A stretch of DNA of 40,959 bases from positions 1 through 40,959 of the forward strand of contig OMVS01000008.1 in NCBI GenBank assembly GCA_900314575.1, read 5' to 3'. The translations under genes were made by a program, and so were the position numbers. Under the pieces are notes generated by a model. It was given only the letters and a program-made list of their open reading frames with translations, ran no database searches and was not told where the DNA came from. Source of the stretch: an uncultured Olsenella sp. Lineage in GTDB: Bacteria; Actinomycetota; Coriobacteriia; Coriobacteriales; Atopobiaceae. Of this stretch, positions 7,223-15,954 are shown in pieces; the first letter of the stretch is position 1, and each line of letters begins with the position of its first letter.

Positions 7223-10200
7223 CCGCCTCCTCGATCCGGGCGAGCTGCTCGGCGGAGAGGTGGATGCGACCCTCGCCGCGTCCGTAGGTCCGGCCGCCGT
7301 CGGAGGTGCCGTCGGCGGCCGTCGGGACCTCGCCGTAGCCCGCGTAGGCGCCGCCGGCGCTGCCCCCCTCGTTGACGATCGAGTCCTCGAGCTCTCCGGC
7401 GCGACGGTAGTGGCGCAGCGGTGCGGGCATCTCGCGCTCGGTCGGGTCGTCGGCGTTGGAGAGCCTGAAGGCGGGCGCGCCATCGCCTGCGGCCTGGGCG
7501 GACCTGAAGCTCTCCTTGGCCACGGAGATCATGAGCTTGATGCGGTTGAGCTGGTTGACCTCCGAGGCGCCCGGGTCGTAGTCGACGGCCACTATGTTGC
7601 TCTCGGAGTGCATCTGGCGCAGACGCTTGATGACGCTCTTGCCGACCACGTGGTTGGGCAGGCAGGCGAAGGGCGAGCACACGATGATGTTGGGCGTCCC
7701 AGACTCGATGAGGTCCACCATCTCGGCCGTGAGCAGCCAGCCTTCGCCCATGGTGTTGCACAGGGAGAGGACCTGCTTGGCCTCCTCGGCCAGATGGTAG
7801 ATGGAGCCGTAGGGCTCGAAGCGCGCGCTCTTCTCGAGCATGTCGTTGATCGGCTTGCGCAGCCCCTCGACGTAGGAGATGCCGAGGCCGTGGGTCAGGC
7901 GGTTCACCGCCTTGGTCGGCAGCTCGTCGTTCATGTTGATCTGGTTGGACATGCCGAAGAGGAAGAAGTCCACGAGCCCCGGCACGTTCGCCTCGCAACC
8001 CTCGGCCTCGATCACGCGCACGACCTGGTTGTTGGCCGTCGGGTGGAACTTGACCAGGATCTCGCCGACGACGCCGACGCGCGGCTTGGAGCGGTCGTTC
8101 ACGAGCGGCAGCGCGTCGAAGCGGTCGATGGTGTCCTGGCACAGCTCGTAGAAGCTGCGGCGCGTGGCGCGACAGATCTCGACCTTTGCGCGGCGCATCA
8201 CGTCCTCGTAGAGCCCGTCGGCGGAGCCCGCCTCGGCCTCGTAGGGGCGCACGCGGTAGAGCAGCTGCATGACGAGGTCGCCGAAGAGCAGCGCGTAGAC
8301 GGCGCGGTTGAGAAGGACCGGGTTCTTGAGCGGCTGGAAGCCGGGGTTGCTCTCGTCGAGGTTGAGCGCCGCGGTGAGCGAGATCACCGGGACGTCGGCG
8401 TGGCCGGAGTCCTTGAGCGCCTTGCGGATGAGGGCGATGTAGTTGGTGGCGCGGCAGCCGCCGCCGGTCTGGGTGATGAGGACCGCGGTGCGGCTGAGGT
8501 CGTACTTGCCGGACAGGACCGCCTCCATCAGCTGGCCGGTCACGAGGATCGACGGGTAGCAGATGTCGTTGTTCACGTACTTGAGGCCGGTGTCGACGGC
8601 CGCGTGGTCCACGGAGGGGAGAAGGACCACGTTGTAGCCGACGCTCCTGAGCAGGGGCTCCACCAGCTCGAAGTGGATGGGCGCCATCTGCGGGCACAGG
8701 ATGGTGTAGCCCTCCTCCTGCATCTGCTTGGTGTAGCGCACCTTCTTGAAGGCGGCGCTGGCGGCCTCGCGGTAGACGGGCGTGCGGCGGGAGAGGTCGG
8801 TCTCGCGGGCGCGCTCGAGGGTGCCGTCCGCCAGGTGGACGCCGGTCGGGGCGACCTCGCCGACGAGCCCGGCCCTGGTCTCGCGCTCGAGCTCGGCGCG
8901 CTCCTCCTTGAGGGCGGCCATCAGCGAGCGCACGCGGATGCGGGCGGCGCCGAGGTTGGAGACCTCGTCGATCTTGAGGACGGTGTAGATCTTGCCGGAG
9001 GCCTCGAGGATCTCCTGGACCTCGTCGGTCGTGAGGGCGTCCAGGCCGCAGCCGAAGGACTGCAGCTGGATGAGGTCGAGGTCGTTGCGGGTGGCGACGA
9101 AGCGCGCCGCGCGGTAGAGGCGGCTGTGGTACATCCACTGGTCGATGACGCGGATCGGGCGCTCGGGCTCCATCTTGTGCGCCACGGAGTCCTCGGTCAG
9201 CACCGCGAAGCCGAAGCCGTGCAGCATCTCCGGGATGGCGTGGTTGATCTCGCCGTCGTTGTGGTAGGGGCGCCCCGCCAGCACGATGCCGTGGGCGTCG
9301 TTGTCCTCGATCCACTTGAGGCACTCGTCGCCGGCGCGGTGCATGGCGTCCTTGAAGGCGACGTCGGCCTCCCAGGCGGCGTTCACGGCCTGGTCGACCT
9401 CGTGGCGGGTGAGGTCGGGACCCTTGAAGCGGCCGTGACCGGCTTCGGCGTCGCTCTTGCGCTGGACCTGGAGGATCTCGTACAGGCGGTGCTTGAGGTC
9501 GTCCTTCTTATCGTAGGGGATGAAGGGATCGAGGTACTCGACGTCGGGGGCGGCGAGCTCGTCCACGTTGAGCTCGAGCGCCTGCGGGTAGCTCATGACG
9601 ATCGGGCAGTTGTAGTGGTTGGTGGCGCCGTCGTCCTCCTGGCGCTCCCAACGGATGCACGGCATCCAGATGAAGTCCGGGTCCTTCTCGAGCAGGTTCA
9701 TGATGTGGCCGTGGCTGAGCTTGGCCGGGTAGCACACGGACTCGGAGGGCATCGACTCGGTGCCCGCCTCGTAGGTCTTGCGCGTGGTCCTGTCGGAGAG
9801 CACGACCGAGAAGCCCAGCTTGGTGAAGAAGGTGTGCCAGAACGGGTAGTTCTCGTACATGTTGAGCGCGCGCGGGATGCCCACGGTGCCGCGCGGGGCC
9901 TCGTCGGCCGGCAGGCTCTCGCGGTCGAAGAGCAGCTTGTTCTTGAACTCGAAGAGGTTCGGCGCCTTGCTTCGCTCGGCCGCCGGCTTGCCCGAGCCCT
10001 TCTCGCAGCGGTTGCCCGTGATGAAGCGGCGGCCGTTGCCGAAGGAGTTGATGGTGAGCAGGCAGTTGTTGGAGCAACGGCCGCAGTGCGCGTTGGTGTG
10101 CTTGACCGTGAGGGCGTCAATCGCCTCGCGCGAGAGGACCGTGGAGGTCCCGTCCGCCCCGGCGCGGTCGCGCGCGAGGAGGGCGGCACCGTAGGCGCCC

Positions 10201-12005
10201 ATGGTGCCGGCGATGTCCGGGCGGATCACGTCGCGGCCGGTCAGGAGCTCGAAGGCCCTGAGCGTGGCGTCGCTCATGAAGGTGCCGCCCTGGACCACGA
10301 CGTACTTGCCGATCTCGTCGTAGTCGCGCAGCTTGATGACCTTGAACAGGGCGTTCTTGATGACGGAGTAGGACAGGCCCGCCGCAACGTCGCCGATGGT
10401 CGCGCCCTCCTTCTGCGCCTGCTTGACGCGGGAGTTCATGAAGACGGTGCAGCGGCTGCCGAGGTCGACGGGGTGCTCGCCGCGCACGGCGGCGGCGGCG
10501 AACTCCTGCACGCTCATGCCCATGGAGTCGGCGAAGTTTGCCACGAACGAACCGCAGCCCGAGGAGCACGCCTCGTTGAGGGCGATGTGCTCGATGATGC
10601 CGTTCTTGACCTGCAGGCACTTCATGTCCTGTCCGCCGATGTCCAGGATGAAGTTGACGTCGGGGACGAAGGCCTTGGCACCCCTCAGGTGCGCCACGGT
10701 CTCGATCTCGCCGGAGTCCGCCTGCAGGGCCTCGATCAGGATGCCCTCGCCGTAGCCCGTGGTGGTCACGTGGCCGATGGTGCAGTCGGAGGGCAGGTGG
10801 TCGTAGATGTCGTCCATGATCTTGCGGGCGGTGCCCAGGACGTCGCCGTTGTTGTTGTCGTACCAGGTGTAGAGCAGCTCGCCCCCCTCGCCGACGACGG
10901 CCGCCTTCATGGTGGTGGAGCCGGCGTCGAGGCCGATGAACACGCGGCCGTGGTAGTCGTCGAGGCTGCCCTTGGCGACCACCTGCGCGTCGTGGCGGCG
11001 CTTGAAGGCGCGGTAGTCCTCCTCGGTCGCGAACAGCGGGTCGAGACGCGCGACCTCGGAGCCCTGGGTGTCGCGCAGGTTGTCGAGCTGGTCGATGACG
11101 TCCGCGAAGGTCACGTACTTGTCGGACTCGCCGGCCAGGGCCGCGCCGGTCGCCACGAACAGGTGCGCGTTCTCGGGGATGACGCGGTGCTCCTCGTCGA
11201 GCTTGAGCGTGACGTAGAAGCGCTTGCGCAGCTCGGAGAGGTACTGCAGCGGGCCGCCGAGGAAGGCGACGTAGCCGCGGATGGGATGCCCGCAGGCCAG
11301 GCCCGAGACGGTCTGGTTGGCGACCGCCTGGAAGATGGAGGCGGCCACGTCCTCGCGCGCGGCGCCCTCGTTGAGCAGCGGCTGCACGTCGGACTTCGCG
11401 AAGACGCCGCAGCGGCTCGCGATGGGGTAGATGTGGCGGGCGCCCTTGGCGAGCTCGTTCAGGCCGAGGGCGTCGGTCTCCATGAGGGAGGCCATCTGGT
11501 CGATGAAGGCGCCCGTGCCGCCCGCGCAGGTGCCGTTCATGCGCTGCTCGATGCCGTTGTCGAAGTAGATGATCTTGGCGTCCTCGCCGCCGAGCTCGAT
11601 GGCGACGTCGGTCTGGGGGATGAGCGTCTCGACGGCGCGCTTGGAGGCGATGACCTCCTGCACGAACTCGACGTCGAGCCACTTGGCGAGCAGCATGCCG
11701 CCCGAGCCGGTGATGGAGACGCGCATGCGGGCGCCGCCGAGGACCTTCCGGGCCTTCTCGAAGACCTCGCGGGCGGTCGCCTTGACGTCGGTGTGGTGGC
11801 GCTCGTAGTTGGCGTAGACCAGGTGGTCGTTGTCGTCGATGACGGCGAGCTTGACCGTGGTCGAGCCCACGTCGATGCCCAGGCGCAGGTGCGCGTGGGA
11901 GAAGTCGGCCTTCTCGGCCGGCATGAGCTCGGCGCCGACCTGCCTGAGCTCGAGCGGATGCTTGGCGGCCTTCTGCGCCGTCGGGTCGTTCACGTAGTTA
12001 GTCAT
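7200..12005 (-). CDS. Giant 2-hydroxyacyl-CoA dehydratase activase-related protein
   Basis: 1601 residues. Two BadF/BcrA/HgdC-type ASKHA ATPase domains lie in tandem: the first from about 41 (LGIDVGSTTVK, IELGGEDAK, GTCAGGTGAFIDQM), the second from about 357 (IGLDAGSTTMKAA, LDIGGQDMK, NEACSSGCGSF). A Cys motif, CGRCSNNC, follows near 643. Then comes a DUF2229 region (GIPRALNMYENYPFW, SESVCYPAK), and a C-terminal part (about 950-1490) resembling dehydratase subunits (LAGRPYHNDGEINH, NNDICYP, TQTGGGCRATNY). HgdC-type activators use ATP and a [4Fe-4S] cluster to inject an electron into a dehydratase. Here both activator-like and dehydratase-like parts are in one chain, as in other anaerobes; the substrate is not known. 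Start ATG 12003-12005 follows AAGGAG and lies inside the 3' end of the TetR gene (8-bp overlap). Confidence 0.85.
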   Translation of the reverse strand: MTNYVNDPTAQKAAKHPLELRQVGAELMPAEKADFSHAHLRLGIDVGSTTVKLAVIDDNDHLVYANYERHHTDVKATAREVFEKARKVLGGARMRVSITGSGGMLLAKWLDVEFVQEVIASKRAVETLIPQTDVAIELGGEDAKIIYFDNGIEQRMNGTCAGGTGAFIDQMASLMETDALGLNELAKGARHIYPIASRCGVFAKSDVQPLLNEGAAREDVAASIFQAVANQTVSGLACGHPIRGYVAFLGGPLQYLSELRKRFYVTLKLDEEHRVIPENAHLFVATGAALAGESDKYVTFADVIDQLDNLRDTQGSEVARLDPLFATEEDYRAFKRRHDAQVVAKGSLDDYHGRVFIGLDAGSTTMKAAVVGEGGELLYTWYDNNNGDVLGTARKIMDDIYDHLPSDCTIGHVTTTGYGEGILIEALQADSGEIETVAHLRGAKAFVPDVNFILDIGGQDMKCLQVKNGIIEHIALNEACSSGCGSFVANFADSMGMSVQEFAAAAVRGEHPVDLGSRCTVFMNSRVKQAQKEGATIGDVAAGLSYSVIKNALFKVIKLRDYDEIGKYVVVQGGTFMSDATLRAFELLTGRDVIRPDIAGTMGAYGAALLARDRAGADGTSTVLSREAIDALTVKHTNAHCGRCSNNCLLTINSFGNGRRFITGNRCEKGSGKPAAERSKAPNLFEFKNKLLFDRESLPADEAPRGTVGIPRALNMYENYPFWHTFFTKLGFSVVLSDRTTRKTYEAGTESMPSESVCYPAKLSHGHIMNLLEKDPDFIWMPCIRWERQEDDGATNHYNCPIVMSYPQALELNVDELAAPDVEYLDPFIPYDKKDDLKHRLYEILQVQRKSDAEAGHGRFKGPDLTRHEVDQAVNAAWEADVAFKDAMHRAGDECLKWIEDNDAHGIVLAGRPYHNDGEINHAIPEMLHGFGFAVLTEDSVAHKMEPERPIRVIDQWMYHSRLYRAARFVATRNDLDLIQLQSFGCGLDALTTDEVQEILEASGKIYTVLKIDEVSNLGAARIRVRSLMAALKEERAELERETRAGLVGEVAPTGVHLADGTLERARETDLSRRTPVYREAASAAFKKVRYTKQMQEEGYTILCPQMAPIHFELVEPLLRSVGYNVVLLPSVDHAAVDTGLKYVNNDICYPSILVTGQLMEAVLSGKYDLSRTAVLITQTGGGCRATNYIALIRKALKDSGHADVPVISLTAALNLDESNPGFQPLKNPVLLNRAVYALLFGDLVMQLLYRVRPYEAEAGSADGLYEDVMRRAKVEICRATRRSFYELCQDTIDRFDALPLVNDRSKPRVGVVGEILVKFHPTANNQVVRVIEAEGCEANVPGLVDFFLFGMSNQINMNDELPTKAVNRLTHGLGISYVEGLRKPINDMLEKSARFEPYGSIYHLAEEAKQVLSLCNTMGEGWLLTAEMVDLIESGTPNIIVCSPFACLPNHVVGKSVIKRLRQMHSESNIVAVDYDPGASEVNQLNRIKLMISVAKESFRSAQAAGDGAPAFRLSNADDPTEREMPAPLRHYRRAGELEDSIVNEGGSAGGAYAGYGEVPTAADGTSDGGRTYGRGEGRIHLSAEQLARIEEAERKAGVR

Positions 12006-12714
12006 CTTCTTCTCCTTGGAGCTGCGATAGGCCGAGAAGCGTCATCCCGAACGAGGGGACGTCGAAGTCGATCGCCTTGCCGTACAGGTCGCCGGGGCGC
12101 ACGAACATGAGGCCCGTCATCAGCCGGGCCATGAGGCCGATGCTCTCGCGCATCCCCGTGGTGAGCCACTGGACGAGGACCCCCACCTCGGCCGATATGG
12201 CGAAGGCGAGGTAGTAGTCGAGGAAGGTGCCCAGCGCGCCCAGGGGCAGGCCCTCGGCCGCGCGGTCGCGCACGACCTCGCGGACCATGCCCTTGACCTT
12301 CTCCACGAAGGCGGGGTCGCCCCCGTCGCCGAGAAGGGCCGGCAGGTAGCTGGCGCGGTCCTTGAAGAACCGCAGGACGTCCTCCGCGCCGGGACAGGGC
12401 TCGCAGTCTGCGAGCGCGGAGGCGAGCTCGTCGAGGTCGGTGCGGGCGAGGGCGGCCACGAGCGGCCTCAGCTCGTCGATGGCCTCCGCCTCGAGCTGGC
12501 CGACGAGGTCGGGGATGTCGCGGAAGTGCGAGTAGAACGTCCGGCGGGTGACGCCCGCGCGGTCCGTCACCGCGGTGACGGTGACCTGCCCGAGGTCGCC
12601 CGTCGCGGCTATCTCCTCCGCGAGCGCGTCGCGCAGGGCGCGCCGCGTCCTCAGGGTGCGGCGGTCGCACGCCTCCGTCGGGCAGGACTCCTCCTCGCGC
12701 ACGGCTTGGCGCAT
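11998..12714 (-). CDS. TetR-family transcriptional regulator
   Basis: 238-residue regulator. The N-terminal helix-turn-helix (about 18-65) has the TetR pattern RRALRDAL, then VTVTAVTDRAGVTRRTFYSHFRDI. The ligand-binding half ends in a hydrophobic segment (about 170-215) with no recognised ligand signature. I start at ATG 12712-12714, behind GGAGGAGGGGAG; an in-frame ATG 22 codons earlier lies over the operator palindromes and is less likely. The stop codon is overlapped by the start of the giant activase gene, so the two are almost certainly one coupled transcript. Abutting palindromes upstream suggest autoregulation and thereby control of the activase. Confidence 0.85.
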   Translation of the reverse strand: MRQAVREEESCPTEACDRRTLRTRRALRDALAEEIAATGDLGQVTVTAVTDRAGVTRRTFYSHFRDIPDLVGQLEAEAIDELRPLVAALARTDLDELASALADCEPCPGAEDVLRFFKDRASYLPALLGDGGDPAFVEKVKGMVREVVRDRAAEGLPLGALGTFLDYYLAFAISAEVGVLVQWLTTGMRESIGLMARLMTGLMFVRPGDLYGKAIDFDVPSFGMTLLGLSQLQGEEDD

Positions 12715-12743
12715 CTCCCCTCCTCCCTGGACAGGTGCCTGAT

Positions 12744-12762
12744 ATTGCACGCTGCGTGAAGT
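12744..12762. promoter_or_regulatory. Operator-like imperfect palindrome 1
   Basis: ATTGCACGCTGCGTGAAGT: 7 of 9 positions pair around a central T. It directly abuts palindrome 2 and lies 30 bp upstream of the TetR start. Likely a second, weaker site for the same regulator (inference). Confidence 0.5.
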
Positions 12763-12781
12763 ATTGCACACGGTGTGCAAT
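12763..12781. promoter_or_regulatory. Operator-like perfect palindrome 2
   Basis: ATTGCACACGGTGTGCAAT: a perfect 9+1+9 inverted repeat in the TetR leader, the expected form of a TetR-dimer site. Its minus-strand TTGCAC could also serve as a -35 element. Binding by the adjacent TetR is inferred from position. Confidence 0.65.
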
Positions 12782-12882
12782 TTGCTCGCACGGGGTTGGG
12801 AGGAGGCGCAGTCTGCACCTGGCTTTCACATTTCTGCACGACGGACGGGGCGCCAGCCTGGGCCGCCGCCGTCGCGAAGCGA

Positions 12883-13917
12883 CTAGAGCCTGCCCGCCTC
12901 GAGGTCGCGCAGGACGCCCTCCGGGAGCTGCATCGCCTGGGTGAAGGGGTCGAGCACGACCCCGGCGAGCCCGCCGCCGTTGAGCGCCATGCCCACCGCG
13001 GTCGCCATCGGCAGGTTGACGAAGGAGAAGCCCGCGAGGGACTTGGCGTCGAGCTCGCCCGCGTCGGTGAACGCCGCCAGCCAGCGCTCGCCGGCGCCGT
13101 CGCCCAGGACGCACGGCTCTATCTGGGTGCCCTCGCGCAGCGGCAGGGACTCCCCGACCCCGAGCGCGGATATCGCGGCACGGTAGTCCTCCGGCGCGTC
13201 GACCACCTGCACCGGCACGACCACCATCGCGCCGTCGAGCGCGTGGAGAAGGTCGCGCACCCCGGACTCCGCGCCGCCGATGGCGGCGAGCTTCAGCTCG
13301 AGCAGCGAGCGGGCCTGTGCCGGAGCGGGCGCGGCGCCGCCCGAGGCGGGCTCCGTCCCCGCGACGGAAGCGGGCCGCGCGCCCTCGGGGGTGCCTGCCG
13401 CCGCAGGATCCGGGAGCCCCGCGCGCACCTCCTCCAGCAGGCGTCCCAGCAGGTTCCTGCCGGACCACGCCAGGGGCATCGCGGCGTCAGGGGAGCCCGC
13501 GGCCACGCCCGTGCCCCAGAGGGCGTCGTCGCCCAGGCACGCGCCGATCGTGGCGTCACCGGTCGCCCGCAGGAAGGCCGCGAGCCCGTCGTCCTGCTCG
13601 AACTTGGCCCTGAGGGCCTCGCGCGCGAGGCCGACGCGGGCGCCCGCCCAGCGCCCCTCGTCGAAGGGCGTCACCTGACGGGAGAGGTTCCTGAGGTAGG
13701 AGGGGTCGTCCAGGGCGAAGACGCGCATGGCCGTCGCCTCGTCGCCGAAGGTCATGGCCTTTGCGTGAACGAGGTACTGCCCGACGCTCGCGAACCGGTG
13801 CCCGTGCAGCTCGATCGGCGAGGGCGCCCAGACGCTGAGGCAGCCGTTGCTCCCCCCTGGCGCCCCGAACAGGACCAGCCGGGCTTCGCCGACCTGCGAG
13901 AAAACCGGACCTTCCAT
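12883..13917 (-). CDS. NADAR (YbiA/DUF1768-like) and SseB two-domain fusion protein
   Basis: 344 residues. Residues about 12-165 follow the NADAR layout: NGCLSVWAPSPIELHG, FASVGQYLVHAKA, FDEGRWAGARVGLAREALRAKF, TGDATIGACLGDDALWGTG and WSGRNLLGRLLEEVR. NADAR proteins act on NAD/ADP-ribose-linked or riboflavin-precursor N-glycosidic bonds. A Pro/Ala linker (168-203) leads to an SseB-like domain (205-344; LLHALDGAMVVVPVQVV, LAAFTDAGEL). The usual Glu of the S-x-E-x-Y motif is Gly46 here, and the usual Glu before the WG-x-G motif is also absent, so the chemistry may be altered or lost. Start ATG 13915-13917 is preferred because GGAGGT lies six bases upstream; another ATG two codons earlier abuts that site. 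Confidence 0.7.
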   Translation of the reverse strand: MEGPVFSQVGEARLVLFGAPGGSNGCLSVWAPSPIELHGHRFASVGQYLVHAKAMTFGDEATAMRVFALDDPSYLRNLSRQVTPFDEGRWAGARVGLAREALRAKFEQDDGLAAFLRATGDATIGACLGDDALWGTGVAAGSPDAAMPLAWSGRNLLGRLLEEVRAGLPDPAAAGTPEGARPASVAGTEPASGGAAPAPAQARSLLELKLAAIGGAESGVRDLLHALDGAMVVVPVQVVDAPEDYRAAISALGVGESLPLREGTQIEPCVLGDGAGERWLAAFTDAGELDAKSLAGFSFVNLPMATAVGMALNGGGLAGVVLDPFTQAMQLPEGVLRDLEAGRL

Positions 13918-14029
13918 GCGCATACCTCCGTAGACTCCCCGGTAGCAGGGCCGTCCCGGTAGCGTAGCACGCGGGGCGCTGGCGGCGCCCCGCGGCGACC
14001 GCGCCCGGCGAGCGCGCCGCCCGGCTCCG

Positions 14030-14455
14030 CTACAGGTCCGCGACGACCCTGCAGGCGACCCTGCAGGACCCCTTGAGCGTGTTGCCCACCGGACAGTTGT
14101 GCTCGACCACGGCCGCCAGCTCGTCGAGCTTCTCCTGCGGGGCACAGGACTTCACGTGGAGGGTGGAGCGGATCTCCTGGTAGCCGTTGTAGGGGTTCTG
14201 GCCGGAGAGGTCCATGTCGCCCTCGAGCTCGGCGCGGCAGCCCGAAAGCTCGATTCCGAGCTTCGGGGCGTTCATGCACGCGACCAGGGTCTGGCAGCCG
14301 CCCAGGGCGCACAGCAGCATCTCGACGGGGTTCATCCCCTTGTCGGTGCCGCCGGCGTCGACGGGCTCGTCGATCATGAGCTTGAAACCGCGCGACGCGG
14401 CCTCGACCTGGCAGCTCTCGGGAAGCTTCGTGGTGGTTGCAGAAAACGTGTTCAT
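14030..14455 (-). CDS. OsmC/YhfA-family peroxiredoxin-like protein
   Basis: 141 residues, the usual length of the family. OsmC proteins reduce organic hydroperoxides in the cytoplasm using two cysteines. Both appear present: Cys54 in ALGGCQTLVAC and Cys121 in HNCPVGNTL. The body pattern (DEPVDAGGTDKGMNPVEMLL) is typical of the YhfA-like branch, for which peroxidase function is less certain. Start ATG 14453-14455 follows GGAG with six-base spacing. Single-gene unit; about 110 bp separates it from the NADAR-SseB gene downstream. Confidence 0.85.
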   Translation of the reverse strand: MNTFSATTTKLPESCQVEAASRGFKLMIDEPVDAGGTDKGMNPVEMLLCALGGCQTLVACMNAPKLGIELSGCRAELEGDMDLSGQNPYNGYQEIRSTLHVKSCAPQEKLDELAAVVEHNCPVGNTLKGSCRVACRVVADL

Positions 14456-14663
14456 GCTCTTCTCCCTCTGCGTTGCTTGCCTCCCCGCGCGGGCGCGGGG
14501 CCAGGGCAGATGGTACGTGCGCCTTTTTGGTCACCGCCCGGGCGTCCGCTCGGCCGGCGCCAGCAGCCGCCCGGCTCCGCGCGGCCCACGTGCGAGGGGT
14601 AGCATCTCTGGCAGCGGCGGCCGAGGCCCCGCGACCCCGCTCTGCAGTCGCAAGGAGGATGCC

Positions 14664-15746
14664 ATGCCCGTGACGACCCTGCCCTTCGGGACGGCCCCCG
14701 ACGGGCGTCCCGCCCACCTCTACCTGCTCTCGAACGGCCGCGGCATGGTCGTGGGCGCGACCGACCTCGGCGCCTGCCTCGTCTCGTGCCGCGTGCCGGA
14801 CCGCGAGGGGCGCCTGCCCGACGTCCTTCTCGGCTACGACTCGGCGACCGGCTACGCGGACAACCTCATGGCGTTCGGCGGGACCGTCGGGCGCGTGGCC
14901 AACCGCATCGGCGGCGCCAGCTTCGAGCTTGGCGGCACCACCTACGAGCTCAGCGCCAACCTGGCCGGCAGCTGCCTGCACGGCGGACGCGAGATGTGGT
15001 TCCAGCGCCGGTGGGAGGCGAGCGTCGGGGACTCCTCCGTGACCTTCTCGCTCCTCTCGCCCGACGGCGACCAGGGCTTCCCCGGCGACCTCGACGTGCG
15101 CGTGACCTACGCGCTCGCGGGCGACGGCTGCCTCGGCCTGCGCTACCGGGCCGTCCCCTCCGCCCCGACCCTGGTCAACCTCTGCTGCCACGCGTACTGG
15201 AACCTGAACGGCCACGCCGCGGGCGACGTCTGCGGCCACAGCCTCCAGGTCGCCGCGAGCCGCTACACCGTGACCGACAAGGACCTGGTGCCCACGGGGG
15301 AGCTCGCATCCGTGGAGGGCACCCCGCTCGACCTGAGGCGCCCCCGGCGGATCGGCGACTGCCTCGCCGCGGTGCCCGGCGGGCTCGACCACAACTTCGC
15401 GCTCGACGCCCGCTGCGGGGCGGGTCCGTCCTGCGTCGGGCCCGACGCCGCGGGCGACGCGGGCCCGACGCTCGCCGCGACCCTCGTCGGCGATAGGTCC
15501 CACATCCGCCTGCGCGTCCTGACCACGGCCCCCGGCCTGCAGGTCTTCACGGCGGGCGGCCTCTCGGAGCCGCACGGCAAGGACGGCGCCCACTACGGCC
15601 CGAGCGCGGGCGTCGCCCTCGAGACGCAGCTCTTCCCCGACGCCATCCACCACCCGGGCTTCCCCGCCGCGACCGACCCGGTCTTCGGCCCCGAGCGCCC
15701 CTTCGAGGGCGAGACGCTCCTCTGCTTCGACGTGGCCGAGGACTGA
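14664..15746 (+). CDS. galM: Aldose 1-epimerase (galactose mutarotase)
   Basis: 360 residues. Interconverts alpha and beta anomers of galactose and related aldoses, feeding the Leloir pathway. Visible motifs are [12 protein letters not shown] (sugar binding), SCLHGG, the catalytic-His segment [20 protein letters not shown] and the catalytic-Glu segment [10 protein letters not shown] near the C-terminus. Start ATG 14664 follows CAAGGAGG; an ATG five bases upstream is out of frame. A TAGCAT -10-like sequence lies about 65 bp upstream. Read from its own region, divergent from the OsmC-like gene. galE sits 24 kb away, so this is not a gal operon. Confidence 0.92.
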   Translation: MPVTTLPFGTAPDGRPAHLYLLSNGRGMVVGATDLGACLVSCRVPDREGRLPDVLLGYDSATGYADNLMAFGGTVGRVANRIGGASFELGGTTYELSANLAGSCLHGGREMWFQRRWEASVGDSSVTFSLLSPDGDQGFPGDLDVRVTYALAGDGCLGLRYRAVPSAPTLVNLCCHAYWNLNGHAAGDVCGHSLQVAASRYTVTDKDLVPTGELASVEGTPLDLRRPRRIGDCLAAVPGGLDHNFALDARCGAGPSCVGPDAAGDAGPTLAATLVGDRSHIRLRVLTTAPGLQVFTAGGLSEPHGKDGAHYGPSAGVALETQLFPDAIHHPGFPAATDPVFGPERPFEGETLLCFDVAED

Positions 15747-15954
15747 GCCCCGCGCCGGCGGCCCCCGCACACGCGGGTCGCTCTCGCGGGCCCTGAGAGG
15801 CTCGCCCGCCCCGGCGCCTCGCGCCAAAGACGTGCGAGGCGTCAACCAGATAGAAACCGGCGGGGCGCATAATCGTTGTCACGAAAAGCCCCTGGCGCCC
15901 GCCGGCACTCCGAGCCGGCGCCGGGCGCCGGCCGAACCACCGGAGGGAAGTCCC

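Noticed and set aside
7158-12110. A 1650-codon open frame on the plus strand opposite the activase gene
   Set aside because: Its product is low-complexity Val/Leu/Asp/Gly/His, an artefact of GC-rich codon use on the opposite strand. The minus-strand gene has clear domain motifs.
15747-15954. An ACT-domain (UPF0237) gene that often precedes UPF0210
   Set aside because: Only 208 bp, with no reading frame of suitable length or ACT-like sequence.
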